The notes below the pieces were generated by a model. The model made no database searches, was not told where the DNA came from, and worked only from the letters and a program-made list of their open reading frames with translations. A DNA stretch of 64,000 nucleotides, taken from the NCBI GenBank assembly GCA_027563935.2, contig CM050446.2, forward strand, positions 112,076,499 to 112,140,498, given 5' to 3'. A program made the translations under genes and the position numbers. Every line of letters begins with the position of its first letter. Positions within the stretch are counted from its first letter, which is position 1. This DNA comes from Costus lasius (taxonomy: Eukaryota > Streptophyta > Magnoliopsida > Zingiberales > Costaceae). Below are positions 34,329 to 45,860 of the stretch, one piece after another.

Positions 34329-35662
34329 ATGGATTCTTCGGTTTTCTCTTCCGCATTGCTTACTCATACATTTTCTGTCACCATGACTACTAGATCAGGA
34401 ACCTCTTACCAAAACCCCCCTACCCAAGTGCCCACTACGACTGATAAGAGCACTCCGCCTAGGGTTTTTTTTTTTTTTTTTTTTTTTTTTTATTTTTTTT
34501 ATTTTTTTTTTTTTTTTTCTTACCTAATGTCGTCGGTCCAACACCTCACGGACCAAGTTGTGAAACTCAAGTCTAAGCCCGCTATGGGATAGCCCCCGCT
34601 TAGTGTTCCCCCTGCGTTGGCCCCACTGCACATGCGCGCCAACGAATCCCTGCGCTACGACCCATTTGGTGATGAGTACGCATGGGCAGAGGAGGCCCCT
34701 CCCCCCACAACGTCCGGTCCAGCGAAGTCGTGAGGACGATGAGGTCCGTCGTCTCACGCGCATCGACCCCCCTGTCTTCAAGGGTAGCCTAGATCCCAAC
34801 GACTTCCTCGACTGGGTTTCAGCCGTGGAAAACTATTTCGAGTGGAACGCCATGTCCGCGCACCTTAAGGTCAGTTATGTTCGCCTATTGCTCACCGGCC
34901 CCGCCCGGTTGTACTGGACAAACGTTGAGCGCCAACTCGTTGACCAACGTCTTCCCCCCATCACTCGGTGGGAAGAGATGTGCTATCGCCTTAGGGAGAA
35001 ATACGTACCACCCACTTACCGTCAGCGCCTCCTTGACTCCTATTGCGCTATCTTGCAGGGGTCCGACTCCGTCGATGCGTACCAGTCTCACTTCGACGAA
35101 CTCAGAATCCATTGCAATCTTAGGGAGGACCCAGCGTTCACGCTCTCCAGGTTTAAGCGCAGACTCCGTGAGGATATCCGACGCGCCCTTCCGTCCTATG
35201 GGTTAGACTCGATCATCCTCGTCCTACACCATGCTCGCAAGATCGAGTAGGATTTGCGTTAGCAGCCCCGTCGCGGCAAACCTATTCCCCAGCGTCGTCC
35301 GGTTCATGCGCCCCCCGCGCATGTCCCGACCCCCTGCCACGAGACTCCTCCGCGTCCCCAGCACGTAGGTCCCTGACGACCTCCGCGCGATGCGCCTGCG
35401 CTCTGTCTCACCAGGGATGAAAAGGGTAAGGCGCCACTCGCTGTGGTGCCACCCGGACCTTGTCATCACTATAGTCAGACCGGTCACTTCAACCGGGACT
35501 GCCCCACACTTCGCAGCCGTTCCTTGCACATCGCGACCGCCCCGCGCAACCCCCATGTCGTCACCACTCCCGGGCCACCCTCGGCCCAAGAGGTTGGACC
35601 TCAGTGTGACTCCGATGAGGAGTCGAGCCCGCGTCCTACATTGGTCGTAGTCCGCTGCACCC
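34329..35662 (+). pseudogene. Gypsy-C gag, decayed
   Basis: The start is at 34329, or at the second ATG in MTTRSGTSY. An N-terminal region is disrupted by a poly-T tract, followed by TAGs near 34590 and 34732. The capsid-like Retrotrans_gag domain spans 34740-35250 (RIDPPVFKGSLDPNDFLDWV, YWTNVERQL, LREKYVPPTYRQRLLDSY, FKRRLREDIRRAL). A zinc knuckle near 35460 reads CHHYSQTGHFNRDC, the second Cys being Tyr. A TAG ends the capsid part at 35248. Confidence 0.88.
34465..34518. repeat. poly-T tract (54 nt) in gag
   Basis: The tract is all T except A at 34492 and 34501. It lies in the reading frame and would encode a Phe/Tyr run. Flanking sequence (TPPR before, LMSSVQHLTDQVVKL after) suggests local expansion in a coding region. 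Confidence 0.95.
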
Positions 35663-36785
35663 TTGTGCACTCTCCCCCCGTCCGAGGATTGGAAGCGCAC
35701 GAGCATCTTTTACACTTATATTAAGTGTAATGGACACTCGTGCAAAATCGTGATCGATGGGGGTAGCAGCCTCAACGTCGTCTCTCGGACGGCGGTCACC
35801 CGTTTCGGTCTCCCATTGGAGCCACACCCTCGACCCTACTTGATTGCGTGGGTCGACACGTCCAGCCTGCCCATCACCCATCATTGCCAAGTCCCCATTT
35901 ACTTCGGTGACTACGCCGAGAAGGTGTGGTGCGACGTTACATCCATGGACGTCGCCCATGTCCTTCTTGGCCGACCTTGGCTCTATGACCGCGACGTCAT
36001 CCACTATGGCCCGTCTAACACCTACGTCTTCCAGCACGGAGGGCGAAAGATTTGCCTGAACCCGGCTCCGCCCAAGGAGTTGCGAGCCTCCACCCCGAAG
36101 GACTTAGACTCACTTTCTCTCCCCAGGCCATCGGCGCCTAAGCCGGTCACACTTGTCCGCCCTGGCTCCATCATGTCGGAAGCCCATGAGTCCGCGGTCG
36201 TCTACGCGCTCATGGTGCATGAGATTCCCCACGAGCCCTCATCCCCTCCGACTCCTTTGCCGGCCGAGGTCACCGCCCTTCTTGATGAGTTTTATGACAT
36301 TTCCCCGGTAGACCTCCCCGTTGGCCTTCCTCTAGATCGTGACATCTAGCATGTCATCGATCTTGTCCCTGGGGCATCTCTGCCCAACCTGCCCCACCAT
36401 CGCCTCAACCCAACTGAGCACACGGAGCTCAAAAGGCAGGTTGACGACGTCCTGGCCAAAGGCTTCATCCGTGAGAGCCTTAGCCCTTGTGCGGTCCCGG
36501 CCCTTCTCACCCCGAAGAAGGATGGATCCTGGCGGATGTGTATTGATTGCCGGGCAATCAATCGCATCACGGTGAAGTACTGGTTCCCCATTCCCCGCTT
36601 AGACGACCTGCTGGATCTCATTTTCGGTGCGTGTTGGTTCACCAAGCTTGACCTCCGGAGCGGTTACCACCAGGTCCGCGTCCGTGAAGGCGATGAGTGG
36701 AAGATGGCCTTCAAGACGAAGGACGGCCTCTACGAGTGGCTGGTCATGCCCTTTGGCCTTACCAACGCACCCTCTACCTTTATGT
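35663..36785 (+). pseudogene. Gypsy-C protease and N-terminal RT, truncated
   Basis: The protease has KIVIDGGSSLNVVSRTAV (DGG where DSG is usual) and VAHVLLGRPWLYDRDV. A linker with LDEFYDISPVDLPVGLP and a TAG at 36347 follows, then [75 protein letters not shown]. It breaks just before the region that would carry the YxDD site; 36786 onward is Athila-2 LTR. The missing RT end, RNase H and integrase N-terminus are absent from the window. Confidence 0.92.
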
Positions 36786-37805
36786 GTTCTCTCGATATGA
36801 ATCGTAACGGCTAACATGTGAAAGTACTCGACCAAGGTAAGATAACGAAATAAACACTTCAAAGTAAAATATGCTCACAACACAATCCAAATAACAGAAT
36901 AAAAATGAAGTTTTCGATTAAATTTGTCAACGGACTTCAACCAAGCCCCGAAATAGGGTTTACGCTACAATCATCATTGAAACGCTCAAAAATCTCTCTT
37001 TTAACATAGGAAGATCACAAGAAAGAGTTCCTAAAGGATAGGAGAAGATAAACTGAAACAAATCCTAAAGAATCGAGGCACTCCGATGATCATATCTTCA
37101 AAAATCACCCTGGAATCGTATTATCGCCTTGTTCTTCCGCCCTCGCCACTTCGTCATGTGATTACTCGATAATTAGGGCAAGAAAATTAGTGTTTTTATG
37201 TCCTACGCGTTTGCCTTCGAAAGAGCTTTCCATAGACACCTCACTTGCCAAATTTGGACTCCAATCAGGTGAGAAATCATGGAAAAACCGAGTAGAGAAC
37301 GGTCTCGCGCGTGCCTAGATCAGAATCACGGGTGAACCCCGCCGGGTTCACCTGGCCGTGATTCATTCTGTGAGGTCTGACGAAAGAAGCGCGGTGCACC
37401 CCGCTGGGGTTCACCTGGCCGTGCTTTGCTCTAGACTGTTTTCGGCCAAAGGGAATTCTGGTGATAGGGTTCACCCGGCCGTGAAGCTCTCTGTGAGTTC
37501 TGCTGGCTGGCGACTAGGATGGTGAACCCCGTGGGGTTCACCTAGCCGTATTTTTCAGGCTAACTCCGTTTAAGCTCAAATTCGACGTGTAGCCTCGTCT
37601 TCGCATAAGAAATCGTCTCATGACCTTAGAATCTCCAAAATACGTCGAAAAGGGGTGTTTTACCTGAAATTCCATAAAAGTACCAAAAAGTGAAGATTCT
37701 GAAGATATGAAAGAAATAAGCCTATAAAGAGTACAAAAGTATCAAAATAAACCTAGATTTAGCATGAAATGACCATCAAAATTACTACCAAAATGCAAAA
37801 CATCA
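36786..37805 (-). repeat. Athila-2 3' LTR, truncated
   Basis: It matches 44907-45860 of the 5' LTR, starting at ATATGAATCGTAACGGCTAA and ending AACATCA. Palindromes lie at 37331-37352, 37393-37415, 37460-37475 (partly deleted) and 37521-37542. The left junction cuts into Gypsy-C RT. Confidence 0.92.
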
Positions 37806-39001
37806 AAATACTCCAGACTTAAATCTTCGCTTATCCTCAAGCAATAAAATAAGGTGAAATACATGATGGGAGTAAGAGTAATCTTTTGGGTTGAGGCATA
37901 CATCCAAGTTAGAGAATTATTTAATAACAATCCAAAATCTAATCAGGAGAAATCAAGTAAATGGTCGTTTCAAGTGTTCAACAGTTTCATCCCACAATTT
38001 GCTAGATGCCAAACAACCTAGTAAGCAACAAACATAGGATTCAATCAAGCCTACACATAACACTCATGCAATTCCAATCCTCCCTATTCAAATCGTTGGG
38101 GTTAACTCAATTGTTCCATTAGGGTATGATGCACTGATTATTGCAATAGACTTCAACTCATAACCTTAGGTATCATTGCCAATTTTTTGCAATGTCAAGT
38201 AGAGGAGTCTCTTTATTGATTTTAACTTCACATCCCTTAGATTTCAACTCATGTCCTTCGGTACCATTGCCAATTTTGTAATGCCAAGTAGAGGAATCTA
38301 AAGGTGATATTTTTTTTTATATCAGCAGTTGATAACACATCCTTTTTGAACTTATGTAGTGTCCTCCCAATAACATAAAGGAATTCAAAGAATAACTAAG
38401 TGAATGTGTGTCTCAATACGATTCTCAAGTAAGTTGCAAGCTTGAGTTGATTAAACAATCATAGAAATGTTTGACCCACTAATGAACAACTCAAACCAAT
38501 CCAAATCACAAAATTTCAAAATCATAGAATAAATGGACATGATCAAAAAGTATCTCTAACAAGGAGGTATTACTCCAGACTTAATTCTTTGATCACTCCT
38601 AACCAATTATGCATTCAGCTTATAAAATTTTCAAAATAGATATCATAGGACAATTCATACACATGCACAAAAAATTTCACACAACTCATATGACAAACAC
38701 ACTAACCATAACAGAGTGTGGACACAAGCAAGAAAGTAATGTCATACAGTCATAAGGTGGGGCCTGAAGTTGTGGATCAGGCCCATGAATAAGATGGCAT
38801 ATAGGATACAATGCCACATAATATCTAACTGTCACAGAATAAAAGTATCAATCCTCAACATCACAACAAATCGCAGCCACATGAAGAAAGAAAGAAGAGA
38901 CCAGAGTAAAGAAAGCTCACCCACTCTAGAAGTTTGCATAGTCCTCTATGCAATACCATGATGTGAGAGGAGTGGATGACGATGCTGATGCTGATGGGGA
39001 G
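37806..39001 (-). other. Athila-2 3' untranslated region with twin hairpins
   Basis: There is no gene. It is collinear with 27742-28911 of Athila-1. Hairpins lie at 38174-38194 (CATTGC/GCAATG) and 38265-38283 (CATTGC/GTAATG, one mismatch), each followed by CAAGTAGAGGA. Confidence 0.7.
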
Positions 39002-40487
39002 CTACCTCCGCTTGTGCGAGCGAGAGCTAGAAGCTCGGGAGCTCTTGCTCTTGCCGCGTGCGCTATAGTCGGGCTCGGCCTCCTCGTCAAAAGAGATGTC
39101 CATGCGAGCCATATTTTCCTCATTGATGAAAGAGAGGCGCTCATCCATCGCAGAGAGCTTTTCCCACACCGATCCCATCATTTTGTGCTGCCTCTGCATA
39201 TGCGCTTCCATGGATTCCCAATGTGAAGATTGGTTCTGCTGGATGTAGGTAATGGTGGTGTCCAGGTGATCAATCGTTTCCCATTGATGGAGTTTCTCTT
39301 CTTTAATTTCCTGCAATACAGACATCATAGAATCGTAAGAAGAGGTGCCACCAAAAGAAAAGGCGCTTGGTGCTGGTGGCGCAGTGTCGACAGGATCTGG
39401 CTGTGCGTCCTCAACTGGCTGGATACGCTAGTTTCCATGGACTCTGATTGATGTGCGCTCTGGGTTCGACAAGGGTAGGTAGAATGGGCTCCCTTTGAAT
39501 GTCATGCAATATGAATCGCCCCTTTGAATGATCAGCTTCATGGCGACACAAGACTCAATATCGAGCCTGTTGCTACCAGTAGCTTCCAACGTGCCATAGG
39601 GGATGATGCATGCACCAGAGAGTGATCAAACCGCCAATCACAATCGCCCCCTTCAAAGAACGGGCGACACGGCTGAACTGCTTAGCCAAATAATACCCAG
39701 AGTCGACTCTGAAACTGTGTAGCATGCACCAGAGATAGAATAATTCCGTCTGACGGACCATGCCATCGCTCTCACCGCGGCCAAAGAGGGTATGGGCCAA
39801 TACGCAGTGGACATACTTGAGGATCGGGTTGCAAAGACTGGAGGCACAGGCCACGCGAGTGGAGTAGATGTGCTCGTTAGTAATCGCTCCCCAGAAATTC
39901 TGTTCACTGTACTCGGTGGGGACCTTGCGTGCACATGGCTCGGGAAAACCACAAATGCTGCGTAACTGTGATAGAGTAAGGATATGCTCGATGTTACCAA
40001 GATAGAAGGACAGGTGGCTTGGGTCATCCACGAGAATAGGGTCTGCATGTACTTCCAAACAGCTTAGAAACTCCAATGTCACGCCAACGTAAGTGGGGGA
40101 GTAAAGCTGCTGGAACTGCTCCCAACCCACTACTGCATACATCATGTTTATATCCTCTAGCATCCCAAGCATATGCAACGTGCCTCTGTCTAGATACCGC
40201 GTGTTGAGCACGCGACGTTGCCGCAGCGTCTGATACTGTTCCTCTTGCTCGGTGTTCCGAAAGATGATCCCAAACTCGTTCGGGGGAGAGACATAGGGCT
40301 GTGGTCAGCTGGCAGGCGTGCGCCCATGATGAGAAGAAGAGGAGCCTAGCGCAGCCGAAGATGGCCAGTGAGATGGAGGTGTAGGTGTTGGCTCGTACTC
40401 CTCATCGTCGGTGGCGGACGAGTCTGAGAACGCTGGTGTCGACCGCGCAGTCTTCTTGGCAGCCATGACCTTGGTTCGTGGAGGCAT
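39002..40487 (-). pseudogene. Athila-2 env-like third ORF, damaged
   Basis: It starts MPPRTKVMAAKKTARS at 40487, with an acidic Ser/Pro-rich N-terminal region, and carries the same core as Athila-1 (NTRYLDRGTLHMLG, LGNIEHILTLSQLRS, GFPEPC, NEHIYS, LAHTLFGRGESDGMVRQ, LFYLWCMLH, SLKGAIVIGGLIT). A C-terminal part is predicted to be helical (EIKEEKLHQWETIDHLD, WEKLSAMDERL), and it ends in RGKSKSSRASSSRSHKRR, a likely nuclear-localising basic tail. A stop near 40305, frame changes near 39600 and a stop near 39430 break it. It is about 495 codons overall. No membrane segment or signal peptide is seen, so 'env-like' refers only to position. Confidence 0.85.
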
Positions 40488-41528
40488 GATAATGGCAAAG
40501 ATCAAGATCAGTAGGGAAGCCTTGAGGAGTAGATCTAGTTGGCTTTGATGCGAGAAGATCCAGCTAGTGGCTTGAGGAAAAACACAGGCGGTGGCGGATC
40601 GGCAGAGAAAGGAACTCGGAGAGCAGGCGACTCGGAAATCTAGTTTGAAAGATGCTTGCTAGGAATCTTAAACAGAACATGAGAGATCACCTTTGAGTGT
40701 TGAGGACGAGAGAAGGCAGTGCAGTTTGGTTACTTCGTCGAAATCAGGAAGTGGCGGCGAAAATACGTGAAATCTTGCATCGCGAGAATCAGGGACGAAG
40801 TTGAAGCAGAACTCGTCCCGCTTGCAAGGAAACTTGGATCTGACTTGTTGAGATCTTCTTTGTGTTTGGAAAGAAGGAAGAGCTGCGGGATTGAAGGGAT
40901 CTCGGCGAGATTTGGGGGCGGCGACAGAAGTTCTTCGCGTGCGGTGCCCTAACTCGGGTGAGCACAAGTTGAAATTCCAGTGAACCCACCGGGTTCACCT
41001 GCCCGTGAAGTATTCTAGGGTTGGGCTGTTGCAACAAAAGCACGGGTGAACCTGCTGGGGTTCATCAGCCCGTGAAATATTCTGGTGGCATCCTTCGAGT
41101 GCAGAAAAGATGGTGAACCCCGTGGGGTTCACCTGCCGATGAAGTATACTGGAAGGTTTCTGCGTAGAAAGAAATACTGGTGAACCCCGTGGGGTTCACC
41201 TGCCTGTGAAATGCTCTGGTCACAAAGTCTGGGCGCGCTGTACAGTGCACTTCACGGGTGAACCCCATGGGGTTCACCTGACCGTGATATGCACTGATAT
41301 ATTCAAAAAAATCTGGAAAAATTCTCATGCACTCCAACTTCCTCCTACAACATAAAGAAACATCAAATTAGTAGCAATCCCCTCCAAAAATCCAAAAATT
41401 AAATGAAGAACAAATCAACAGTGTAAAACAACGCCTGAATCAATGCATGAAAACTAAAATCAAATAAAAACTTGGGTTGCCTCTCAAGAGCGCTAGGTTT
41501 AGGTCGGTAGCTCGACCGTGAGAGTTTT
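40488..41528 (-). other. Athila-2 pol/env-like spacer with five palindromes
   Basis: No gene is supported. Palindromic cores lie at 40979-40999, 41045-41065, 41112-41133, 41179-41200 and 41257-41278, spaced 66, 67, 67 and 78 bp. Each is followed by a GTGAAGTATTCT-like or GTGAAATGCTCT-like tail. This is the same motif family as in the LTRs. Confidence 0.75.
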
Positions 41529-42299
41529 TTAGAGTTGCAAGTTTGTGGGGTCTGAGAGAGCAAGAACTTCCTCTCTTTCGACCCTATCATCTTCAAAGTA
41601 GTGCTTGAGGCGGTGCCCATTAACTGTGAAACTTCCAATTCGTTCTGTCCAAATTGTGATGGCACCATAAGGTTGAACTTTCTGAACTGTAAAAGGACCG
41701 GACAATCTCGTGCGAAGCTTTCCTAGGAATAGCCGAAGTCTTGAATTGAATAGAAGTACTTTGTCCCCTTCACGAAATTCCTTCTTTGCTATGCGCTTGT
41801 TATGCCAAAACTTGGTTCGTTCTTTGTAGCTCTTGGCATCCCTGGTGGGGGTTGTCAAGGTAAGCTTCAACGGGTCCACTATTTTTCTGAAGGGCTCGAC
41901 ATGCTGTATAGCTTGCTCCACAATATCAATACTGTAGCATGTTCCTGCAAGAGAAGGTTTTTTCAAGGTGTCAGTCAAATCAAATTGAATAACGTTGCCA
42001 CAGATGTTCAAAGACAGTTTCCCATTTTTGACATCCATGACAGCGTCTGCAGTAGCAAGAAAGGGTCTCCCCAGAATGATAGGGAGCCTGTCATCCTCAT
42101 CAATCTCCAAAATAATAAAATCAGCAGGAATAAAGTAATCTCCTACTTTAACAGGTATGTCCTCTAAAATACCAACTGGGTGACGCACAGATCTGTCTAC
42201 AAGCTGTATAGAAATACTAGTTGGTTGCAAATCCCCTAGGTTTAGCCTTTTACAAAGTGATAATGGCATGAGGCTAACGCTTGCTCCTAGATCGCACAA
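41529..42299 (-). CDS. Athila-2 protease fused in frame to integrase C-terminal domain (256 aa)
   Basis: Residues 1-150 are the Athila protease: CDLGASVSLMPLSLCK (catalytic DLGA) at 2-17, VGDYFIPADFIILE at about 52-65 and RLPIILGRPFLA at 71-82. From about residue 153 the sequence is the integrase C-terminal domain: [46 protein letters not shown]. In Athila-1 these two blocks flank RT, RNase H and the integrase zinc and core domains, so several kilobases are missing yet the join keeps the frame. The frame is open to its normal end (LSDPTNLQL). A single TAG (42306-42308) separates it from gag. Whether it is expressed is unknown. Confidence 0.85.
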   Translation of the reverse strand: MCDLGASVSLMPLSLCKRLNLGDLQPTSISIQLVDRSVRHPVGILEDIPVKVGDYFIPADFIILEIDEDDRLPIILGRPFLATADAVMDVKNGKLSLNICGNVIQFDLTDTLKKPSLAGTCYSIDIVEQAIQHVEPFRKIVDPLKLTLTTPTRDAKSYKERTKFWHNKRIAKKEFREGDKVLLFNSRLRLFLGKLRTRLSGPFTVQKVQPYGAITIWTERIGSFTVNGHRLKHYFEDDRVEREEVLALSDPTNLQL

Positions 42300-42305
42300 A
42301 GCTCT

Positions 42306-44272
42306 CTAAAAGGACATCTCCCCAATCTGGCAGGGTAAGGAGAAACTGCTTGGGTCTTTAAGCTTCTGAGGGAGCTTATTTTGAATGATGGCGCTACACT
42401 CCTCAGTAAGTGCAACGATCCCTTGATCTTCTAGCTTCCTCTTGTTTGATAAGATGTCTTTCAGGAATTTTGCATAAGTCGGCATCTGCGAAAGAGCATC
42501 AACGAAAGGGATGTTAATATAAAGTTTCTTTAGTACTTCCAAAAACTTACCGAACTGCTTGTCCAATTTAGCCTTGACAAGCCTCTGTGGAAAAGGAATC
42601 GGTGGCTTGTATGCACGTGGTCCCACATAGGGCCGTTCAACTTCAGCTGGTTCAGGTGCCACTGGTGTTGCATCTGATTGTGGTACCACAGGTTCTGGTA
42701 TCACTTCATCTATCCTGTCATCAGTCGGCATCTTTGGATCTTCAAGTTGCTTGCCGCTCCGAGTGGAGATTGCATTGCAATTCTCCCTCGGGTTTACCTC
42801 TGGTTGGGATGGGAGCTTGCCTGGTGCTCTCGAAGATGAGCTAGATTGCTGGGCTAGCTGACTCTCTAGCATTTTATTATGTGTCTCCAGGGAGTCCATC
42901 CTTGTCATCATCATCTTCATCATGTCTGTCAGTCCTTCAAGTTGCTTGCTCAGATTTGAATCATTGCTCGGCCTTGGCTGTGGTGGTGGTGCATTGTAGT
43001 TCCTAGCTTGAAATCCTGGCGGTCTGAAATTGTTCTGTTGGGGTTGCCTAAAGTTTCCTTGTGGGGGCTGGTTTTGCTGTGATGGAATTTGTCCAGGCTA
43101 AATTGGCTGAGTTGTTCGGTACGAGAAATTTGGATGGTTGCGTCATCCTGGATTGAATGTGCCAGAGTATAGATTATTGTTGGGATTAAAATTTCCAATA
43201 GCATTCAATTGCTCAGAGTGAACTGCAGCCATCTGTCCATCTCCTACCTGACAATCTACCCCTGCATGACCTGCAACTCCACAGACCTCACAAGAAATAG
43301 CGTTAACATCCATAGAATTAACAGACCAAGAATCAAGCTTTCTAGTCAGATTATCAACCTTAGCTATAAGTGCAGTCAAAGAGTCAAGGTCATACTTACC
43401 TGACATCTTGGTAGAAGTACCTCTCTCAGATGTCCATTGGTGATGATTAATCGTCATGTCCTCGAGGAGGTTCATTGCATCCTCAACTCTTCTATTCATC
43501 AAAGCGCCTGCTGCTGCAGCGTCCACTATAAGTCTTGTGTTGTAATCCAAACCACTATAGAACGTTTGGATCAAAACCCAAGTCTCAACTCCGTGACGTG
43601 GACACATCTTTTGGAGCTCTTTAAACCTCTCCCAAGCTTCACATAGTGACTCTCCATCCTTTTGCATGAAACTCATTATCTGATTTCGCAATTAGATTGT
43701 CTTTGATGGAGGAAGTACTTGGAGAGAAAGGCTTGAGAAAGCTCTACCCATGTTCTTATCGAAGTAGCAGGTAGTGTGTGCAGCCAAGCTCTCGCTCTAT
43801 CCTTTAAAGAGAAGGGAAATAGTCGCAACCTGATAGCATCAGCAAACACACCGTTAATTTTCAACATATCGCAATATTCTAGAAAGATAGAGAGGTGCAT
43901 GTTGGGGTCATCAAGAGGAGAACCACCAAATCGGTTTTGTTGCACCATAGAAAGAAGAGCAGGTTTTATTTCGAAGTTATTGGCCTCAACAGCGGGCCTA
44001 GCAATTCCTGAGTGAAAACCATAAGCATAGGGAGCAGAATAATCTTTCAGTGTCCTGTTGTTATAGTTGTTCCCCATTAGTTGTCGTACTCGGTCATTGT
44101 TTGCATCAAGCTGAATGTGTTCCATCTGATTTTCTCCTTCTGGATGGTTCATGACTTCTTTCTTCAGAATTTGATTTTGCTTCCTTCTTGTCCTAAAGGT
44201 GCGCTCGATCTCTGGATCAATGTCAAAGAATGTACCTGCCCTAGAACTTCTTTGCATAAAATGGTCCGTCAA
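42306..44272 (-). pseudogene. Athila-2 gag, lightly damaged
   Basis: It starts MTDHFMQRSSRAG at 44272, with DPEIERTFRTRRK near the N-terminus. The capsid-like core is LRLFPFSLKDRARAWLHTLP and LSQAFLSKYF. A one-base frameshift near 43685 moves to MRNQIMSFMQKDGES. The zinc knuckle CEVCGVAGHAGVDC is at about 43251-43292. Two stops near 43100-43145 (in RNHPNFSYRTTQPI) precede an open stretch 42923-42306 with KKLYINIPFVDALSQM and LTEECSAIIQNKLPQKL. It ends at a TAG directly before the protease DLGA block. Most damage is point-like. Confidence 0.9.
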
Positions 44273-44394
44273 AATTATAAAGTTCTAAGACAGCAAGTAA
44301 ATAAAGAGAAAAAGAAAATAACAGTGCAGTAAAGAAAATCTAACCTAACGCCTAGTCTACCAATTCTCAAAAATATACTAATATCAACCATTGT

Positions 44395-44412
44395 TCACCG
44401 GCAACGGCACCA
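44395..44412 (-). other. Athila-2 primer-binding site (tRNA-Asp)
   Basis: The plus strand reads TCACCGGCAACGGCACCA, near-identical to the tRNA-Asp 3' end (two mismatches), followed by AAAAACT and the LTR. Confidence 0.88.
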
Positions 44413-44418
44413 AAAACT

Positions 44419-45860
44419 TGACACATCCCGCAAGTGCACGGTTATGTTGAAGTAATATAAAAGATATCGAATCCCACAGGGAACAAGGTTGAGTACCAGA
44501 AAATCTGAGTCCTAATAGCTAGGCAAATCGAAATTTTGAAATTGGGTTTTGAAAGCAGAAATCAAAAACAAGCAATCAACGCTACGACGGCAGGGATTAA
44601 ATATGAGAGAGAAATCGGGACTTTGGTTTCCACCACGATGACTACTTTAATCGCACAAGGCAGATGTCGGTTATTTCGATTATTGATTTGCATAAGGAAT
44701 CTAACCCTAAGGTACAAGGTGCCCTCTCTCAAGTGTACACCCCGGTGTTCGGCTTAGATCGATCTCCTACTCTCGCGGTGGATCATTCTAAGACGAACCC
44801 AATGAGTTCTATGGCAAATTATAAAACCCTCGAGCGAAGACCAAGCACTCTCGTGTCGAGGTCTCGCAAGTTTTACTAAGGGAATCCACCCTTACGATCC
44901 TTTTATCGATATGAATCGTAACGGCTAACACGTGAAAGTACTCGGCCAATGTAAGATCACAAAATAAACACTTCAAAGTAAAATATGCTCACAACACAAT
45001 CCAAATAACAGAATAAAGATGAAGTTTGCGATTAAATTCGTCAATGAGCATCAACCAAGCCCCGAAATAGGGTTTACACTACAATCATCATTAAAACACT
45101 CAAAAATCTCTCTTTTAACATAGGAAGATCACAAGAAAGAGTTTCTAAAGGGTAGGAGAAGAAAAACCAAAACAAATCCTGAAGAATCGAGGCGCCCCGT
45201 TGATCAGATCTTCGAAAATCGCCCCGGAATCGTATTGTCGCCTTGTTCCTCCGCCCAGGCCACTTTGTCACGTGATTACTCAATAATTAGGGCAAGAAAA
45301 TTAGGGCTTTTATGTCCTACGCGTTTGCCTTTGAAAGAGCTTTCCATAGACACATCACATGCCAAATTCGGACTCCAATCGGGTGAGAAATCAAGGAAAA
45401 ACCCGATTAGAGGTCGGTCTCGCGCGTGCCTGGATCAGAATCACGGGTGAACCCCATGGGGTTCACTTGGCCGTGATTCATTCTGTGAGGTCTGGCGAAA
45501 GAAGCGCGGTGCACCCCGCTAGGGTTCACTTGGCTGTGCTTTGCTCTGGACTGTTTTCGGCCAAAGGGAATTCTGGTGAACCCCGTGAGGTTCACCTGGC
45601 CGTATTTTTCAGGCTAACTCCGTTTAAGCTCAAATTCGACGTGTAGCCTCGTCTTCGCATAAGAAATCGTCCCATGACCTCAGAATCTCCAAAATACGTC
45701 GAAAAAGGGCATTTTTATCTGAAATTCCATAAAAGTACCAAAAAGTGAAGATTCTGAAGATATGAAGAAAATAAGCCTATAAAGAGTATAAAAGTGTCAA
45801 AATAAGTCTAGATTTAGCATGAAATGACCATCAAAATTACTACCAAAATGCAAGGCATCA
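44419..45860 (-). repeat. Athila-2 5' LTR
   Basis: It is 1442 bp with TG...CA ends. Palindromes lie at 45446-45467, 45509-45531 and 45575-45596. The Gypsy-C integrase frame begins one base into the sequence to its right. Confidence 0.93.

Larger units (their letters stand above)
36786..45860 (-). mobile_element. Athila-2: internally deleted Athila-type element in Gypsy-C
   Basis: The 5' LTR is complete (44419-45860, TGACACATCCCGC to GCAAGGCATCA). The 3' LTR (36786-37805) lacks its first roughly 490 bp together with adjoining Gypsy-C sequence, so no duplication can be checked. The internal region is only 6.6 kb: gag, a protease joined directly to the integrase C-terminus, spacer, env-like ORF and 3' UTR. 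RT and RNase H are absent, so it would need enzymes from elsewhere. It is related to Athila-1 but clearly a different copy or subfamily. Confidence 0.93.
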
